64,000 nt of DNA. Origin: Hydrocarboniphaga daqingensis (GTDB taxonomy: Bacteria; Pseudomonadota; Gammaproteobacteria; Nevskiales; Nevskiaceae). Numbering within the stretch: the stretch's first letter is position 1; each line of letters opens with the position of its first letter. Where the stretch lies: assembly GCF_900129825.1 (NCBI RefSeq), contig NZ_FQWZ01000005.1, positions 1 to 64,000 of the forward strand. Reading direction: 5' to 3'. The translations under genes and the position numbers were made by a program. Below are positions 6,978 through 15,165 of the stretch, piece after piece. Under the pieces are notes generated by a model. The model saw nothing but the letters and a program-made list of their open reading frames with translations. It was not told the DNA's origin and searched no databases.

Positions 6978-9262
6978 CGCGACGTACATCACCGGCGACG
7001 CGGCGTGGCTGGATGGCACGTCTGTCGTGCTGCCTGCTGTTGTGGCTGTGGGCGCCGATGGTGCTGGCGCAGACCTTCGAGTTCGCGCCGCCGCCGACCG
7101 TCGAAGACGCCGCCACGCCCGCTGCCATGCGAGATCTGGCGGTGCGCTTGCTGCCGGTCTATCAAGATCCCGACATCCAGCGCTATCTGGCGACGTTGTC
7201 GATGCTGCAGCTGGTGGCCGGTAACGATCAGGCGGCCGCCGACACGCGCCAGTCGCTGCAACAACGGCGCCGGCACATCGATGCCGGCCATGATCCTGGC
7301 ACCGGACGCCGGGTCGATCTCTACGCCAGCGCCCGATCAATCGCCGTTCGTGAACAGCGGCCTTACGCCGATGCGCTGGCGCAAGCGTTTCGCGACACCG
7401 CAGCGGCGCTCAGCGATCAGCAGGCCTATCAGTTCGGCGTGTCCCTGCGGGCCTCCGCAGCACCGCTTCGCGACCCCGTACAGCGCGCGTTCGAACACGC
7501 TCGCAGCCAGCGCAATTCGCTGACCCAAGCCGAGGCGCTCGAGTTGATCCGCGCATATCTCGCCTACGAGGCTCAGCGCAGTTTCACGGTCCACGTCGCG
7601 CCGCTGATTGCCGAGGACGATGCCAAGCGCTACCGCGTCGACGCGGCATTGACGATACCGGTCGGGGGCAAGCGGACACTGCAGGCGTATTTGTTGCGCC
7701 CGCGCGATGCCGGCGCCGAACGCCGTGTCGCGACCTTGCTGGAATTCACGGTGGGACCGGGCGCGATTGAAGCCGCGCGCGCTAGTGCGGCGCACGGTTA
7801 CGCAGGCCTGATGGTCACTGCACGCGACAGCGCCGTGTCGACCGCAGGTAAGTCGCTGCGGCCCATGCCGTTTCAGACCGAAGACGACGATGCGCGTGCC
7901 GTCATGCGCTGGGTCGCGCGTCAAACCTGGAGCGATGGCCGTGTCGGCATCACGGGCAGTGGGTACGGCGCTGTCTCGGCATGGATGACGGCGCGCAAGC
8001 CGCCGCCGCAGTTGGCGGCCATCGCGATCAGCGATCCGATGGTGCCGGGCGTCAACTTTCCAATGGAGGGTCGAGTCATGAACAGCAGCGCGCTGCGCTG
8101 GCTGAGCGACTTTGCCCGAGGCGGTCCCGACCCGGCGGCCGACACCGCATGGGCGGCGGTCGACCGAGCGTGGTTTCGTAGCGGCAAGCCGTACACCGCG
8201 CTGGAGCGTCAAGCGCGGGTCGACAGCGCCGCGTGGCGAACCTGGCTGACCCATCCGAGCTTTGATCGCTATTGGCAAAACCGCTTGCCTACGGCCCGGC
8301 AATTCGCGCAACTGGCGGTTCCGGTACTCAACATCAGCGGCTATTACGCCGATGCGGGCATCGGTGCCGGCTGGCTGTTCGAACAACATCGACGGCAGCG
8401 ACCGCAGGCCGAGCACCGCTGGCTGATCGGGCCCTACACCGATGCTGCACAGCCGGAGCCGGTGCTGCGCGGGCTTGCGATCGATGCGGCGGCGCTGATC
8501 GATACCCGTGAGCTGCGCTTGCAGTGGTTCGATCACGTGCTGGGCAAGGCGCCGCTGCCAACGATGCTGCGCGACGCCGTCAACGTGCAGCTGGCCGGTG
8601 CCAATCAGTGGCGCCACGCGAATAGCGTCGATGCACTGTCGTCATCACGGATGCGGCTTCACCTGGTTCCCCCCGAGCCGGGTCGCGAACGCGGAGCGCT
8701 GCGGGGAGCGGCGCCGGCCGTTGAACGCAGCCACGAACAACGCATCGCCTTGGCCGACCGCCGCGACGCCCCGCTGCCGCCACCCCCGGCGCTGCTGACG
8801 CGTCAGATCGATGCGGCGTCAGCGCTGGTCTATGTCAGTGATCCGCTCGCGCAGCCGACGGATGTCGCCGGTCGCATTGCCGGCATGCTGGACTTCACGA
8901 TCAACCGCATGGACGTCGATCTGAGTTTGGCTTTGTACGAACTCAGCGCCAGCGGCGACTATTTGCTGATCAACGACCCCTACGAATGGCGCGCCAGCTA
9001 CGCGGCTGATCCGCGACATCGACGCTTGCTTCAAGCGGGCGTACGGCAGCAGCTGCCGTTTCGCAGCGAAGCGCTCAGCGTGCGGCGCATCGCCGTAGGC
9101 AGCCGTCTGGTGCTGGTCGTCGGCGTCATTCGGCGCGCCGACCGCCCGACCAATTACGGTAGCGCGCGCGACGTCAAAGAAGTCGCAGCGTCCGATATGC
9201 GCTCGCCGATGAAGATTCGCTGGTACAGCAGTAGCTATGTCGATCTGCCGCTGATCCGCTGA
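6974..9262 (+). CDS. Secreted CocE/NonD (S15) family protein, likely catalytically impaired
   Basis: A 762-residue protein with a signal peptide (basic start, hydrophobic CCLLLWLWAPMVLAQ, cleavage near residue 33), a helical region of about 180 residues, an alpha/beta-hydrolase domain of the X-Pro dipeptidyl-peptidase S15/CocE type (about 225-600), and the beta-sandwich C-terminal domain (about 610-762). In active relatives the nucleophile elbow reads G-x-S-Y-x-G and the histidine lies in GPWxH. Here the elbow is GSGYG (328-332), with Gly330 in the Ser position and a Ser shifted one residue earlier, and the His motif is GPYTD (486-490). So two of three triad positions look lost. The GTG start overlaps the upstream TGA; an ATG 13 codons later is an alternative that also leaves a signal peptide. 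Last gene of the operon. Function unknown; either a pseudoenzyme or a rearranged active site. Confidence 0.8.
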   Translation: MTRRTSPATRRGWMARLSCCLLLWLWAPMVLAQTFEFAPPPTVEDAATPAAMRDLAVRLLPVYQDPDIQRYLATLSMLQLVAGNDQAAADTRQSLQQRRRHIDAGHDPGTGRRVDLYASARSIAVREQRPYADALAQAFRDTAAALSDQQAYQFGVSLRASAAPLRDPVQRAFEHARSQRNSLTQAEALELIRAYLAYEAQRSFTVHVAPLIAEDDAKRYRVDAALTIPVGGKRTLQAYLLRPRDAGAERRVATLLEFTVGPGAIEAARASAAHGYAGLMVTARDSAVSTAGKSLRPMPFQTEDDDARAVMRWVARQTWSDGRVGITGSGYGAVSAWMTARKPPPQLAAIAISDPMVPGVNFPMEGRVMNSSALRWLSDFARGGPDPAADTAWAAVDRAWFRSGKPYTALERQARVDSAAWRTWLTHPSFDRYWQNRLPTARQFAQLAVPVLNISGYYADAGIGAGWLFEQHRRQRPQAEHRWLIGPYTDAAQPEPVLRGLAIDAAALIDTRELRLQWFDHVLGKAPLPTMLRDAVNVQLAGANQWRHANSVDALSSSRMRLHLVPPEPGRERGALRGAAPAVERSHEQRIALADRRDAPLPPPPALLTRQIDAASALVYVSDPLAQPTDVAGRIAGMLDFTINRMDVDLSLALYELSASGDYLLINDPYEWRASYAADPRHRRLLQAGVRQQLPFRSEALSVRRIAVGSRLVLVVGVIRRADRPTNYGSARDVKEVAASDMRSPMKIRWYSSSYVDLPLIR

Positions 9263-9310
9263 GCTACTGCAGCCTCGAATTGCCGACGCCGGTCGTAAGT
9301 GCGGCGCGGA

Positions 9311-9853
9311 TCAACCGGCGTCGACGCGCCAGCGGTAGCGGTCCATCGGCGCGTACTCGCTGGTCAGCGTGCCATCGGCGCGCAGCAATCGGAGCACCAC
9401 ATCGCCAAGGCCGGATCGCAGCTTGTTGGTGGCTTCGGTGAACGTATCGCGGTTGACGATCTCGACGACGGCACGGCGTGGCGCCCGCTTGAGCCGGCTG
9501 ATCGCCTCTTCGTCTTCGATCATCACGGTTCCCACCGCCGGCAATGGCGCGGAGTTGGCGAACACCGGGGAGCTGGGAATGCCGGCGCGTGCCAGGCGAT
9601 CTTTCTCGTCTTCGAGTGCCCGCTCGGTGGCTGCGATAGCCTCGCGCAGCTGTGCCTGTGCGGCGCCGTAACGCTGCTCGACCTCGGCCGCAATCCGTTC
9701 GCGGGCCACGCGCAGTGATTCGCGGCTGAACTCCTCGGCCTCGAAGCGCAAAGCCAGCAGTGCATCGTTGGCTTGATTGTAGGCACGCTTGAGCTCGCCG
9801 AGCTGGCCGGGAGGCGGCAGCAACTGCAGGGAATCGGGTGCGGTCGTACTCAT
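9311..9853 (-). CDS. Hypothetical coiled-coil protein
   Basis: A 180-residue protein I do not recognise. After a short Pro-rich start (APDSLQLLPPPGQLGELKRAYN), residues 25-95 form a long charged heptad-like helix rich in Glu, Arg, Ala and Gln, consistent with a coiled coil. The C-terminal half (about 115-180) is compact and mixed, containing RRAVVEIVNRDTFTEATNK and ending DRYRWRVDAG. There is no signal peptide or membrane segment. It starts after a GTCCTGG-type weak ribosome site and stands alone between the CocE-like gene, whose 3' end faces it, and a strong terminator upstream. Codon use looks like that of the neighbours. Confidence 0.75.
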   Translation of the reverse strand: MSTTAPDSLQLLPPPGQLGELKRAYNQANDALLALRFEAEEFSRESLRVARERIAAEVEQRYGAAQAQLREAIAATERALEDEKDRLARAGIPSSPVFANSAPLPAVGTVMIEDEEAISRLKRAPRRAVVEIVNRDTFTEATNKLRSGLGDVVLRLLRADGTLTSEYAPMDRYRWRVDAG

Positions 9854-9941
9854 GCGGGTCCTGGTGGCGACGCGGCCGGGTTGGGTCCGCGTTGCCACAC
9901 AAGATAGCCCAATGCGGCCGCCGCGACGCAGCGGCCGCCGT

Positions 9942-9966
9942 AAAAAAAGCCCCGCAGTAGCGGGGC
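9942..9966 (-). terminator. Rho-independent terminator, minus strand
   Basis: A perfect 7-bp stem GCCCCGC/GCGGGGC with loop of four is followed, on the minus strand, by seven T residues. It would stop transcripts from the hybrid kinase gene, 188 bases after its stop codon. A second hairpin without a T run, GCGGCCGC repeated inversely at 9914-9921 and 9931-9938, lies just beyond it. Confidence 0.88.
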
Positions 9967-10153
9967 TGTCAATGCCTGTACGGGTCGAGGGGACAGGCGC
10001 GTCTTGGGGAGACGGGCTTAGCGTGCCAACGCCTTGCTTGCGCGGGCATGAATCCCCGACGTGGCGGCATCCTGAGGCAGGAAGACGCTGAACCAACTTG
10101 GCGCGCATTCAGAGCCGCGCCGGCCAGCAGGACCCGGCCATCCGACGACCCGC
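9967..10153 (-). other. Long 3' region before a strong terminator; possible small RNA
   Basis: The 187 bases between the hybrid kinase stop codon and the minus-strand terminator hold no credible gene. They contain self-complementary stretches, for example GCCTGT/ACAGGC (9974-9998) and GGCCGG-rich segments. Such a long structured stretch directly ahead of an intrinsic terminator may be a 3'UTR-derived or independently transcribed small RNA. I compared it by eye with 6S, SRP and tmRNA signatures and saw no match. Together with 9854-9941 this fills the 300-base gap between coding regions. Confidence 0.25.
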
Positions 10154-12292
10154 CTACCAGCGCTCCACCCACTGGTCGGCGCCGTGTTCGCGAAGAAGTC
10201 GGTCAAGCTCGCCCAACTCGATCGGCTTGACCAAGTGATGATCGAACCCGGCTTCCAGCGAGCGCTGCCGATCTTCGACGTGGCCCCAGCCGCTGGCAGC
10301 GATCAGCAGACAGCCGCGTCCCCAGGTTGCGCTGCGAATCTGCCGCGCGACCTCGTAGCCGTTCATGCCCGGCATCGCGATATCGAGTATCACGACGTCC
10401 GGTTGCAGCGACCGGGCCAGATCCAGTGCCTGAATCCCATCATTGGCGACCGATGCGTGATGGCCGATCAAGTCCAGCATCATCGACAAGCTGCGCGCGG
10501 CATCGACGTTGTCGTCAGCGACCAGTATCTGCAGTGCGATTGTTGGTCGCTCCCGTCGAGGTGCGGTCGCAACGGGTGCCTCGGCGTGTGCGGGATCGGC
10601 CAACGGCAACACGACAACAAACTCGCTACCGGTACCAGGCCCTTTGCTGCGGGCTTCGACGTGACCGCCGTGCATCTCGACCAAGCGCCGCACCAGAGTC
10701 AGACCGATGCCCAGGCCGCCGCCGATCTGCGTGTGCGATCGATCGACTTGGGTGAACATGTCGAAGACGCGTTCCAGCATGCCTTCGGCAATGCCGACGC
10801 CGTTGTCGCGAACGGCGATCCGTACTTGCTGCTGGTCACGCAGCACATCGGCGTGCAGTTCGATGCTGCCACCGCGCTCGGTGAACTTGGCTGCGTTGTT
10901 CATCAGGTTGGCAAAGATCTGAACGATTCGCGTTGGATCGGCCAGCAGTTCGATGGGCTCGTCTGGTAGATTGACGTGTAGATGGTGTCCCGCCTGCTCG
11001 ATCAGCGGCCGACTGGTTTCGATCGCGTCTTCCAGTGCCGTTTTCAGCATCATTCGGCTGCGGCGCAGCTCGACGATGCCGCGGCTGACGCGCGAAATAT
11101 CGAGCAGGTCGTCGATCAGGCGCACCATTTGTGCCAGCTGGCGCCCCATCATTTCGCGTGCAGACGCGATCACGTCTTGATGGTCCGGCGCCAGGTTCAT
11201 CAGTTCGAGCGCGTTCCGGATCGGTGCCAGCGGGTTGCGCAGTTCATGCGCCAGAGTGGCCAGGAATTCATCCTTGAGGCGGTTCGAATCACTGAGCTTT
11301 TCGGCCATCGCGCGGTAGCGCGCCTCGTTGGCTCGCAACAGAGTCTCGGCGCGGACGCGCTCAAGATGCGCCCACGAACGCTCTGCAACCGCTTGCACCA
11401 GCGCGATCTCGCTTTGTGACCAATGGCGCGCATTGGATGCGTGCACGGCCATGATGCCGCGAAGACCGTCACCCTTGATCATCGGACACCAGATCAGCGC
11501 GCGTGTCAGCAGCCGCTTGAGCAGATCGCGACCGGTTGCCGTCATCGCTGGCTCGGCGTCGACATCATCGACGACGAAGCTTTCGCCGCGTTCGAGTATC
11601 GCTGCAGCCTGATGACCGAAGCTGGCCAGCGAGTACTCGCCGACGATGGTCGGGTAACCCGGCGCTGCCCATTCGTGGCGAATCGTGAAGCGGTCTTGCT
11701 CCGGTTCGATATCCGCGTAAGTGCAGCGAGCGACGCCTAGATGTTCACCGAGCAGATAAGTCGTCGACTGCAGGATCTCGCGCGGGTCCGCCGCCATGCG
11801 CGTCACCTGGCCAATCTGGTCGAGCAGCCGAAGCCGGCGACCCCGATCATGCAGCGCGGCATCGGCCGCGACCCGCTCGGTGACATCGGTGGCCAATACC
11901 AATACGCCACTGGCGTCGCGCAGTGGCCGGTAGGCGAAGTCGATGCAGCGTTCGACGCAAGTGCTATCGGCTTGCAGCTGAAGCAGACAGCGTGTTGCCG
12001 GTGCGGTCACCAAGCGACCGCTGAGACGGGCTTGCTGCACCAGTGCCAAATGATCGGCCGCGACCGCAGGCGGGAGAAGATCGCGGATCGTCGCGCCCGG
12101 TATCGCGCGGTAGCCGAATAGCTGGGCAAAGCCGGCGTTGATCAAGCTTAACCGCAGGTCGGCGCCGATCAGCGCCATCGAGGCGGGCGACTGATCGAAC
12201 ACGTCGCGCATCCATTCGGCATCGGCTGCGGTCGACGTCACGATGTCGACTCCGACGGGATCATCGGCTGCCGCCGTCGCCATGACCTGCAT
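10154..12292 (-). CDS. Hybrid sensor histidine kinase (PAS-GAF-HisKA-HATPase-REC)
   Basis: A 712-residue soluble hybrid kinase. Domains in order: PAS (about 28-150, ending in VLATDVTER), GAF (about 165-315, with YTDIEPEQ-like and WCPMIKGDGLRGIMAVH segments), HisKA with the phospho-acceptor His in LAHELRNPLAPI (about 350), HATPase_c with N-box NLMNNAAKF and G boxes DNGVGIAEG and GGLGIGLTLV, and a C-terminal receiver with VVILDIAMPGMNG holding the phospho-acceptor Asp. No membrane segment, so it senses a cytoplasmic signal. No separate output regulator is adjacent. It overlaps the upstream nuclease gene by 32 bases if the first ATG is used; an ATG three codons later is equally possible. The kinase-receiver half closely resembles the second hybrid kinase at the far end of the window. 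Confidence 0.93.
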   Translation of the reverse strand: MQVMATAAADDPVGVDIVTSTAADAEWMRDVFDQSPASMALIGADLRLSLINAGFAQLFGYRAIPGATIRDLLPPAVAADHLALVQQARLSGRLVTAPATRCLLQLQADSTCVERCIDFAYRPLRDASGVLVLATDVTERVAADAALHDRGRRLRLLDQIGQVTRMAADPREILQSTTYLLGEHLGVARCTYADIEPEQDRFTIRHEWAAPGYPTIVGEYSLASFGHQAAAILERGESFVVDDVDAEPAMTATGRDLLKRLLTRALIWCPMIKGDGLRGIMAVHASNARHWSQSEIALVQAVAERSWAHLERVRAETLLRANEARYRAMAEKLSDSNRLKDEFLATLAHELRNPLAPIRNALELMNLAPDHQDVIASAREMMGRQLAQMVRLIDDLLDISRVSRGIVELRRSRMMLKTALEDAIETSRPLIEQAGHHLHVNLPDEPIELLADPTRIVQIFANLMNNAAKFTERGGSIELHADVLRDQQQVRIAVRDNGVGIAEGMLERVFDMFTQVDRSHTQIGGGLGIGLTLVRRLVEMHGGHVEARSKGPGTGSEFVVVLPLADPAHAEAPVATAPRRERPTIALQILVADDNVDAARSLSMMLDLIGHHASVANDGIQALDLARSLQPDVVILDIAMPGMNGYEVARQIRSATWGRGCLLIAASGWGHVEDRQRSLEAGFDHHLVKPIELGELDRLLREHGADQWVERW

Positions 12293-13325
12293 GATCTTGT
12301 GACGGCCAGACGGTGTTCAGCAGTTGCGCCAGCCGCGCGCCGGCCCGGATGATCGCTTGCTGCTGCAACGCGGCTTGATCGCGCTGGTAACGCGCGCGGT
12401 CGACGAACTGCAATTGCCATTGTCCAGGACGCTGCGGATCTGCAGTGTAGGCGAGCCCATTGAACGCGCGCCTTGCGACCTGCAGGCTCTCGGTGGCCCA
12501 AATCATCGGCCAGCGGTCGATCGGCGCTGGGCTCGGCGGCACGCGTTGCGCCTGTCGAACCAAGGTGGCGTCGGCAATATCGCCGAGACCGTCCGGAATG
12601 CGGTCCCAAGCGGCGTGCAGATTGCGTCCGGTCTGCGGATCCCGCAGCGCATTGCCGCCATGTGTGTCGGCATCCGAATGCAGCGTCTTTCCGTTGGCAT
12701 CCGGGTCGAATGGCTGCGCATCGGTGTTCAGGTAGACCGAGCCGACATGCAGTGGCTGATGCAGGTCACCGACGAAGTGCGCCAGCATCAACAGCGCTTC
12801 CTTGGTGTCAGCGATCCTGAACGGTGGCGGGCAGGGCTTGCCCTGCAAGACCGCGATTGCCGCTGCAATGGCACCCACGATGTCGTCGTCACGCGTTCCC
12901 AGCCAACGCCGCTCGTAACGGCGGTGCTGGATGGCCACGTCGGTGTAGTGATACCGGCCATGGCAAGGGCCGCCGCCGGCTCCGTCGCAAGTCTGCCAAT
13001 GACGACGTGCGTAGTCTTCGAGCCGGGCTTGTTCCTGAGGTGATTCGAATGCCGTGCAGGGTGCATGGTATTCGGGATGCTGCGGATCGAGGGTGTACCG
13101 GTACTGATCGCCATCCCGCTTCACATTCCGTACGCAATCGGCCCACGGTCCGGCTGTGCGCAGGTCATACCCCAGGTCGGTCAAGACGTGCTGCCGCGCG
13201 ACCGGGTTCAGCTGTTGGTCAGCGATCGCGCCGATGAGCCGGTGAGCGGCCGCATCGAACGCATGAGCGCGTAGGCTCAATGTCAGCAGCACTGCCGTCA
13301 GTCCTACGATGAGCCGCGGTTGCAT
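12261..13325 (-). CDS. S1/P1-type secreted nuclease
   Basis: A 354-residue zinc-dependent nuclease that cleaves single-stranded DNA/RNA and 3'-nucleotides. A signal peptide (MQPRLIVGLTAVLLTLSLRAHA) precedes the mature chain beginning FDAAAHRLIGAIAD. Zinc-ligand motifs are visible: the N-terminal AHRLIG helix, YHYTDVAIQ, LLMLAHFVGDLHQPLHVG (the family signature, about 200-217), and DTHGGN with a following HAAWD. In S1/P1 enzymes a mature N-terminal Trp chelates zinc through its backbone; here the equivalent position is Phe. Four Cys in the central part could form disulfides. It is likely periplasmic or secreted and used for nucleotide/phosphate scavenging. Its 3' end overlaps the hybrid kinase start. 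Confidence 0.9.
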   Translation of the reverse strand: MQPRLIVGLTAVLLTLSLRAHAFDAAAHRLIGAIADQQLNPVARQHVLTDLGYDLRTAGPWADCVRNVKRDGDQYRYTLDPQHPEYHAPCTAFESPQEQARLEDYARRHWQTCDGAGGGPCHGRYHYTDVAIQHRRYERRWLGTRDDDIVGAIAAAIAVLQGKPCPPPFRIADTKEALLMLAHFVGDLHQPLHVGSVYLNTDAQPFDPDANGKTLHSDADTHGGNALRDPQTGRNLHAAWDRIPDGLGDIADATLVRQAQRVPPSPAPIDRWPMIWATESLQVARRAFNGLAYTADPQRPGQWQLQFVDRARYQRDQAALQQQAIIRAGARLAQLLNTVWPSQDHAGHGDGGSR

Positions 13326-13426
13326 CGGTTCATTCCTCGCTGTCCGTCGTCCATGCTATTGCAAACCCGGTCGCCGCTCATCGTAACGCTTGTTGATGCC
13401 GACGCCGGGTTTGAGGTGTCCCGCGC

Positions 13427-13440
13427 TTGACCGACATCAA
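13427..13440 (+). promoter_or_regulatory. FNR/Anr-type binding site
   Basis: TTGACCGACATCAA matches the FNR consensus TTGAT-N4-ATCAA with one mismatch. Its centre is about 64 bases before the flavodoxin-fold reductase ATG, compatible with class II activation near -41.5. The cognate regulator is encoded within this window. Confidence 0.7.
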
Positions 13441-13496
13441 GGCGGCCGGCGGCGTGGGCCTCCAACATGTGGGCTCGCTCTCGTGGGATGAAAGGC

Positions 13497-14078
13497 ATGT
13501 CGAAGCGCATTGCGGTGATTGCCGTTCAGGTCGACACACCGGCGGCCGAGGTTGCGGCGCTGTTGACCGACACCTACCGCCTCGCCGCCGAGCGCGCCGG
13601 TCACGATGTCCGTCAGATCATCGTCGACGAGTTGGAGATCCCGTCGCTGCGCACACTGGCCGACTGGGACAGCGAGCCGCTGCCGGATACGGTACGTGCG
13701 GCTCAGGATGTCATTCTGTGGGCCGATCATTTGCTATTGGTCCATCCGCTGCACCATGGCGCGATGCCGACATCGCTACACGATTTCGTCGAGCAGGTAT
13801 TCCGTCCAGCATTTGCACTGGATATGTCACGGCGCGCCAAGCTCGACCGACCCGCGCGCAGTGCGCGGCTCGTGGTGACGACCGATATGCCGACCTTGAT
13901 TTATCGCACGCTGATGTGGGCTCAAGGGCTACGTGGTTGGCTGCAGCCGCTGCTGAAACTGGTGGGCATCACGCCGGTGCGCACGACGCTGATTGATGGC
14001 AGCAGCGGCGTTGACTCGTCGCCTGTGCAGCGCAAATGGCTGCCGTTGATGAGTCTCTACGGAGCGCAAGGCAACTAG
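13497..14078 (+). CDS. Flavodoxin-fold NAD(P)H:quinone reductase-like protein
   Basis: A 193-residue protein of the Flavodoxin_2 (KefF/MdaB) fold. The N-terminal strand KRIAVIAVQVD and the loop after ADHLLLVHPLHHGAMPTSLHDFVEQVF (about 75-105) correspond to the FMN phosphate loop and the family's 'PLYW..P..LK.W.D.V' block. The C-terminal part (GLRGWLQPLLKLVGITPVRTTLIDG) matches the last strand-helix of these reductases. It would reduce quinones or similar acceptors with NAD(P)H and FMN. The start is uncertain: ATGs at 13488 and 13497 are both possible. An FNR-type box upstream suggests oxygen-limited expression. Its stop codon overlaps that of the convergent universal stress gene by three bases. 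Confidence 0.72.
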   Translation: MSKRIAVIAVQVDTPAAEVAALLTDTYRLAAERAGHDVRQIIVDELEIPSLRTLADWDSEPLPDTVRAAQDVILWADHLLLVHPLHHGAMPTSLHDFVEQVFRPAFALDMSRRAKLDRPARSARLVVTTDMPTLIYRTLMWAQGLRGWLQPLLKLVGITPVRTTLIDGSSGVDSSPVQRKWLPLMSLYGAQGN

Positions 14079-14956
14079 CGCGCGGCGCTGAGCCCGCTGC
14101 TGCGCCCATCGAGGCGCTTGACCGCCAACACATCGCAGGGCGCCCGATGCATCAGTGCCCTGACGGTACTGCCGAGCTGTGCCGGTTGGCTCGCATCACC
14201 GCCTCCGTCGACACCGATTACCAGCACATCGGCGGCCAAATCGGCCGCCAGCTCGCTAAGGCCGGATACGGCCGGGCCGGCGCGGAAATGCACTTGAGCG
14301 GCGGGTAGACGGAACTGCTGCGCCAGTACCTCAAGTGCTTCGCGATCGTTGCGCATCAACGCAGCGAACAAGCTGCCGCCAAAATCATCGGCGATACCGC
14401 TGGGAACCAAAAAGCCATAGAACAAATGCAGTACGGCGTCGCAGGCGTCCGCCAGCTCGCAAGCTTGCCGGACCACTTGCTGATTCAACTGCTGGTCGCC
14501 CGACACCGAAACGTCGACGGCGGCGATCACGACTTTTGGAACCGGACGTTGTGCTGGCCCAACCAGCAGTACCGGCCGCTGCGAGCGATGCAGTAACTGC
14601 CAGTCCAATGGCGACAGCGTCAAAGGCAGCAGCGGCGTATCGCGCTCGACGTCTCGGATCACCAAGTCGTGTTCACTGTCGGCAATCAGCGCCAGCGCCA
14701 TGTCGGTTGGGCTGTCGGCCCAGATGACCTGGGTACTGACACCGATCCGATGCGCACGCAACACATTGGCCTGCTCGTCGAGCCATTGGCGACGTTGTTG
14801 CAGGAAGGCTTCGACGTCGACGGTGGCGTCGCGGTCAATCAGCGCTATGTGCAGGCTCGCGCCCGTCGTCAATGCCAGCCAGCTGGCGCGATGGAACGCA
14901 GATGTTTGCTGCAACGCCGGCGAGGCCAGCAGCAGAATGCGGCGGTACAACCCCAT
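14075..14956 (-). CDS. Tandem-domain universal stress protein (UspE-like)
   Basis: A 293-residue protein with two Usp domains. The first (3-140) starts YRRILLLASPAL; the second (about 150-285) starts KVVIAAVDVSVSGD and ends with DVLVIGVDGG, GSTVRALMHRAPCDVLAVK, the usual ATP-binding G-x2-G-x9-G(S/T) area in partly altered form. The family supports survival during growth arrest and anaerobiosis. It is a paralogue of the Usp gene next to the Anr regulator in this window, with the same length and N terminus pattern. It is convergent with the flavodoxin-fold gene and lies downstream, on the same strand, of the cco biogenesis cluster, separated by about 210 bases in which its own promoter should lie. 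Confidence 0.9.
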   Translation of the reverse strand: MGLYRRILLLASPALQQTSAFHRASWLALTTGASLHIALIDRDATVDVEAFLQQRRQWLDEQANVLRAHRIGVSTQVIWADSPTDMALALIADSEHDLVIRDVERDTPLLPLTLSPLDWQLLHRSQRPVLLVGPAQRPVPKVVIAAVDVSVSGDQQLNQQVVRQACELADACDAVLHLFYGFLVPSGIADDFGGSLFAALMRNDREALEVLAQQFRLPAAQVHFRAGPAVSGLSELAADLAADVLVIGVDGGGDASQPAQLGSTVRALMHRAPCDVLAVKRLDGRSSGLSAAR

Positions 14957-15165
14957 GCGACAAACCCCTTGAGCGCGTCGGACTTCGCCAGTACAGCCTG
15001 ACGCAAGAATCGTCCCCCTTCGACGACACGCTTCAAAGTACCGCGATGAGGCGATGCCGAGTGTGCTTCATTTGTAGTAGATCATCGCTACGGAGCCGTC
15101 ATCGTCGCCGACAGCGGGCGTCGTCAGTGTCAGATGTCGCGGCGTTCACCCACTGGCATCGGTCG

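Noticed and set aside
9967..10153. 6S RNA, SRP RNA or tmRNA in the gap after the hybrid kinase
   Set aside because: None of the conserved signatures (6S central bubble, SRP GGAA tetraloop region, tmRNA tRNA-like ends) could be found by eye.
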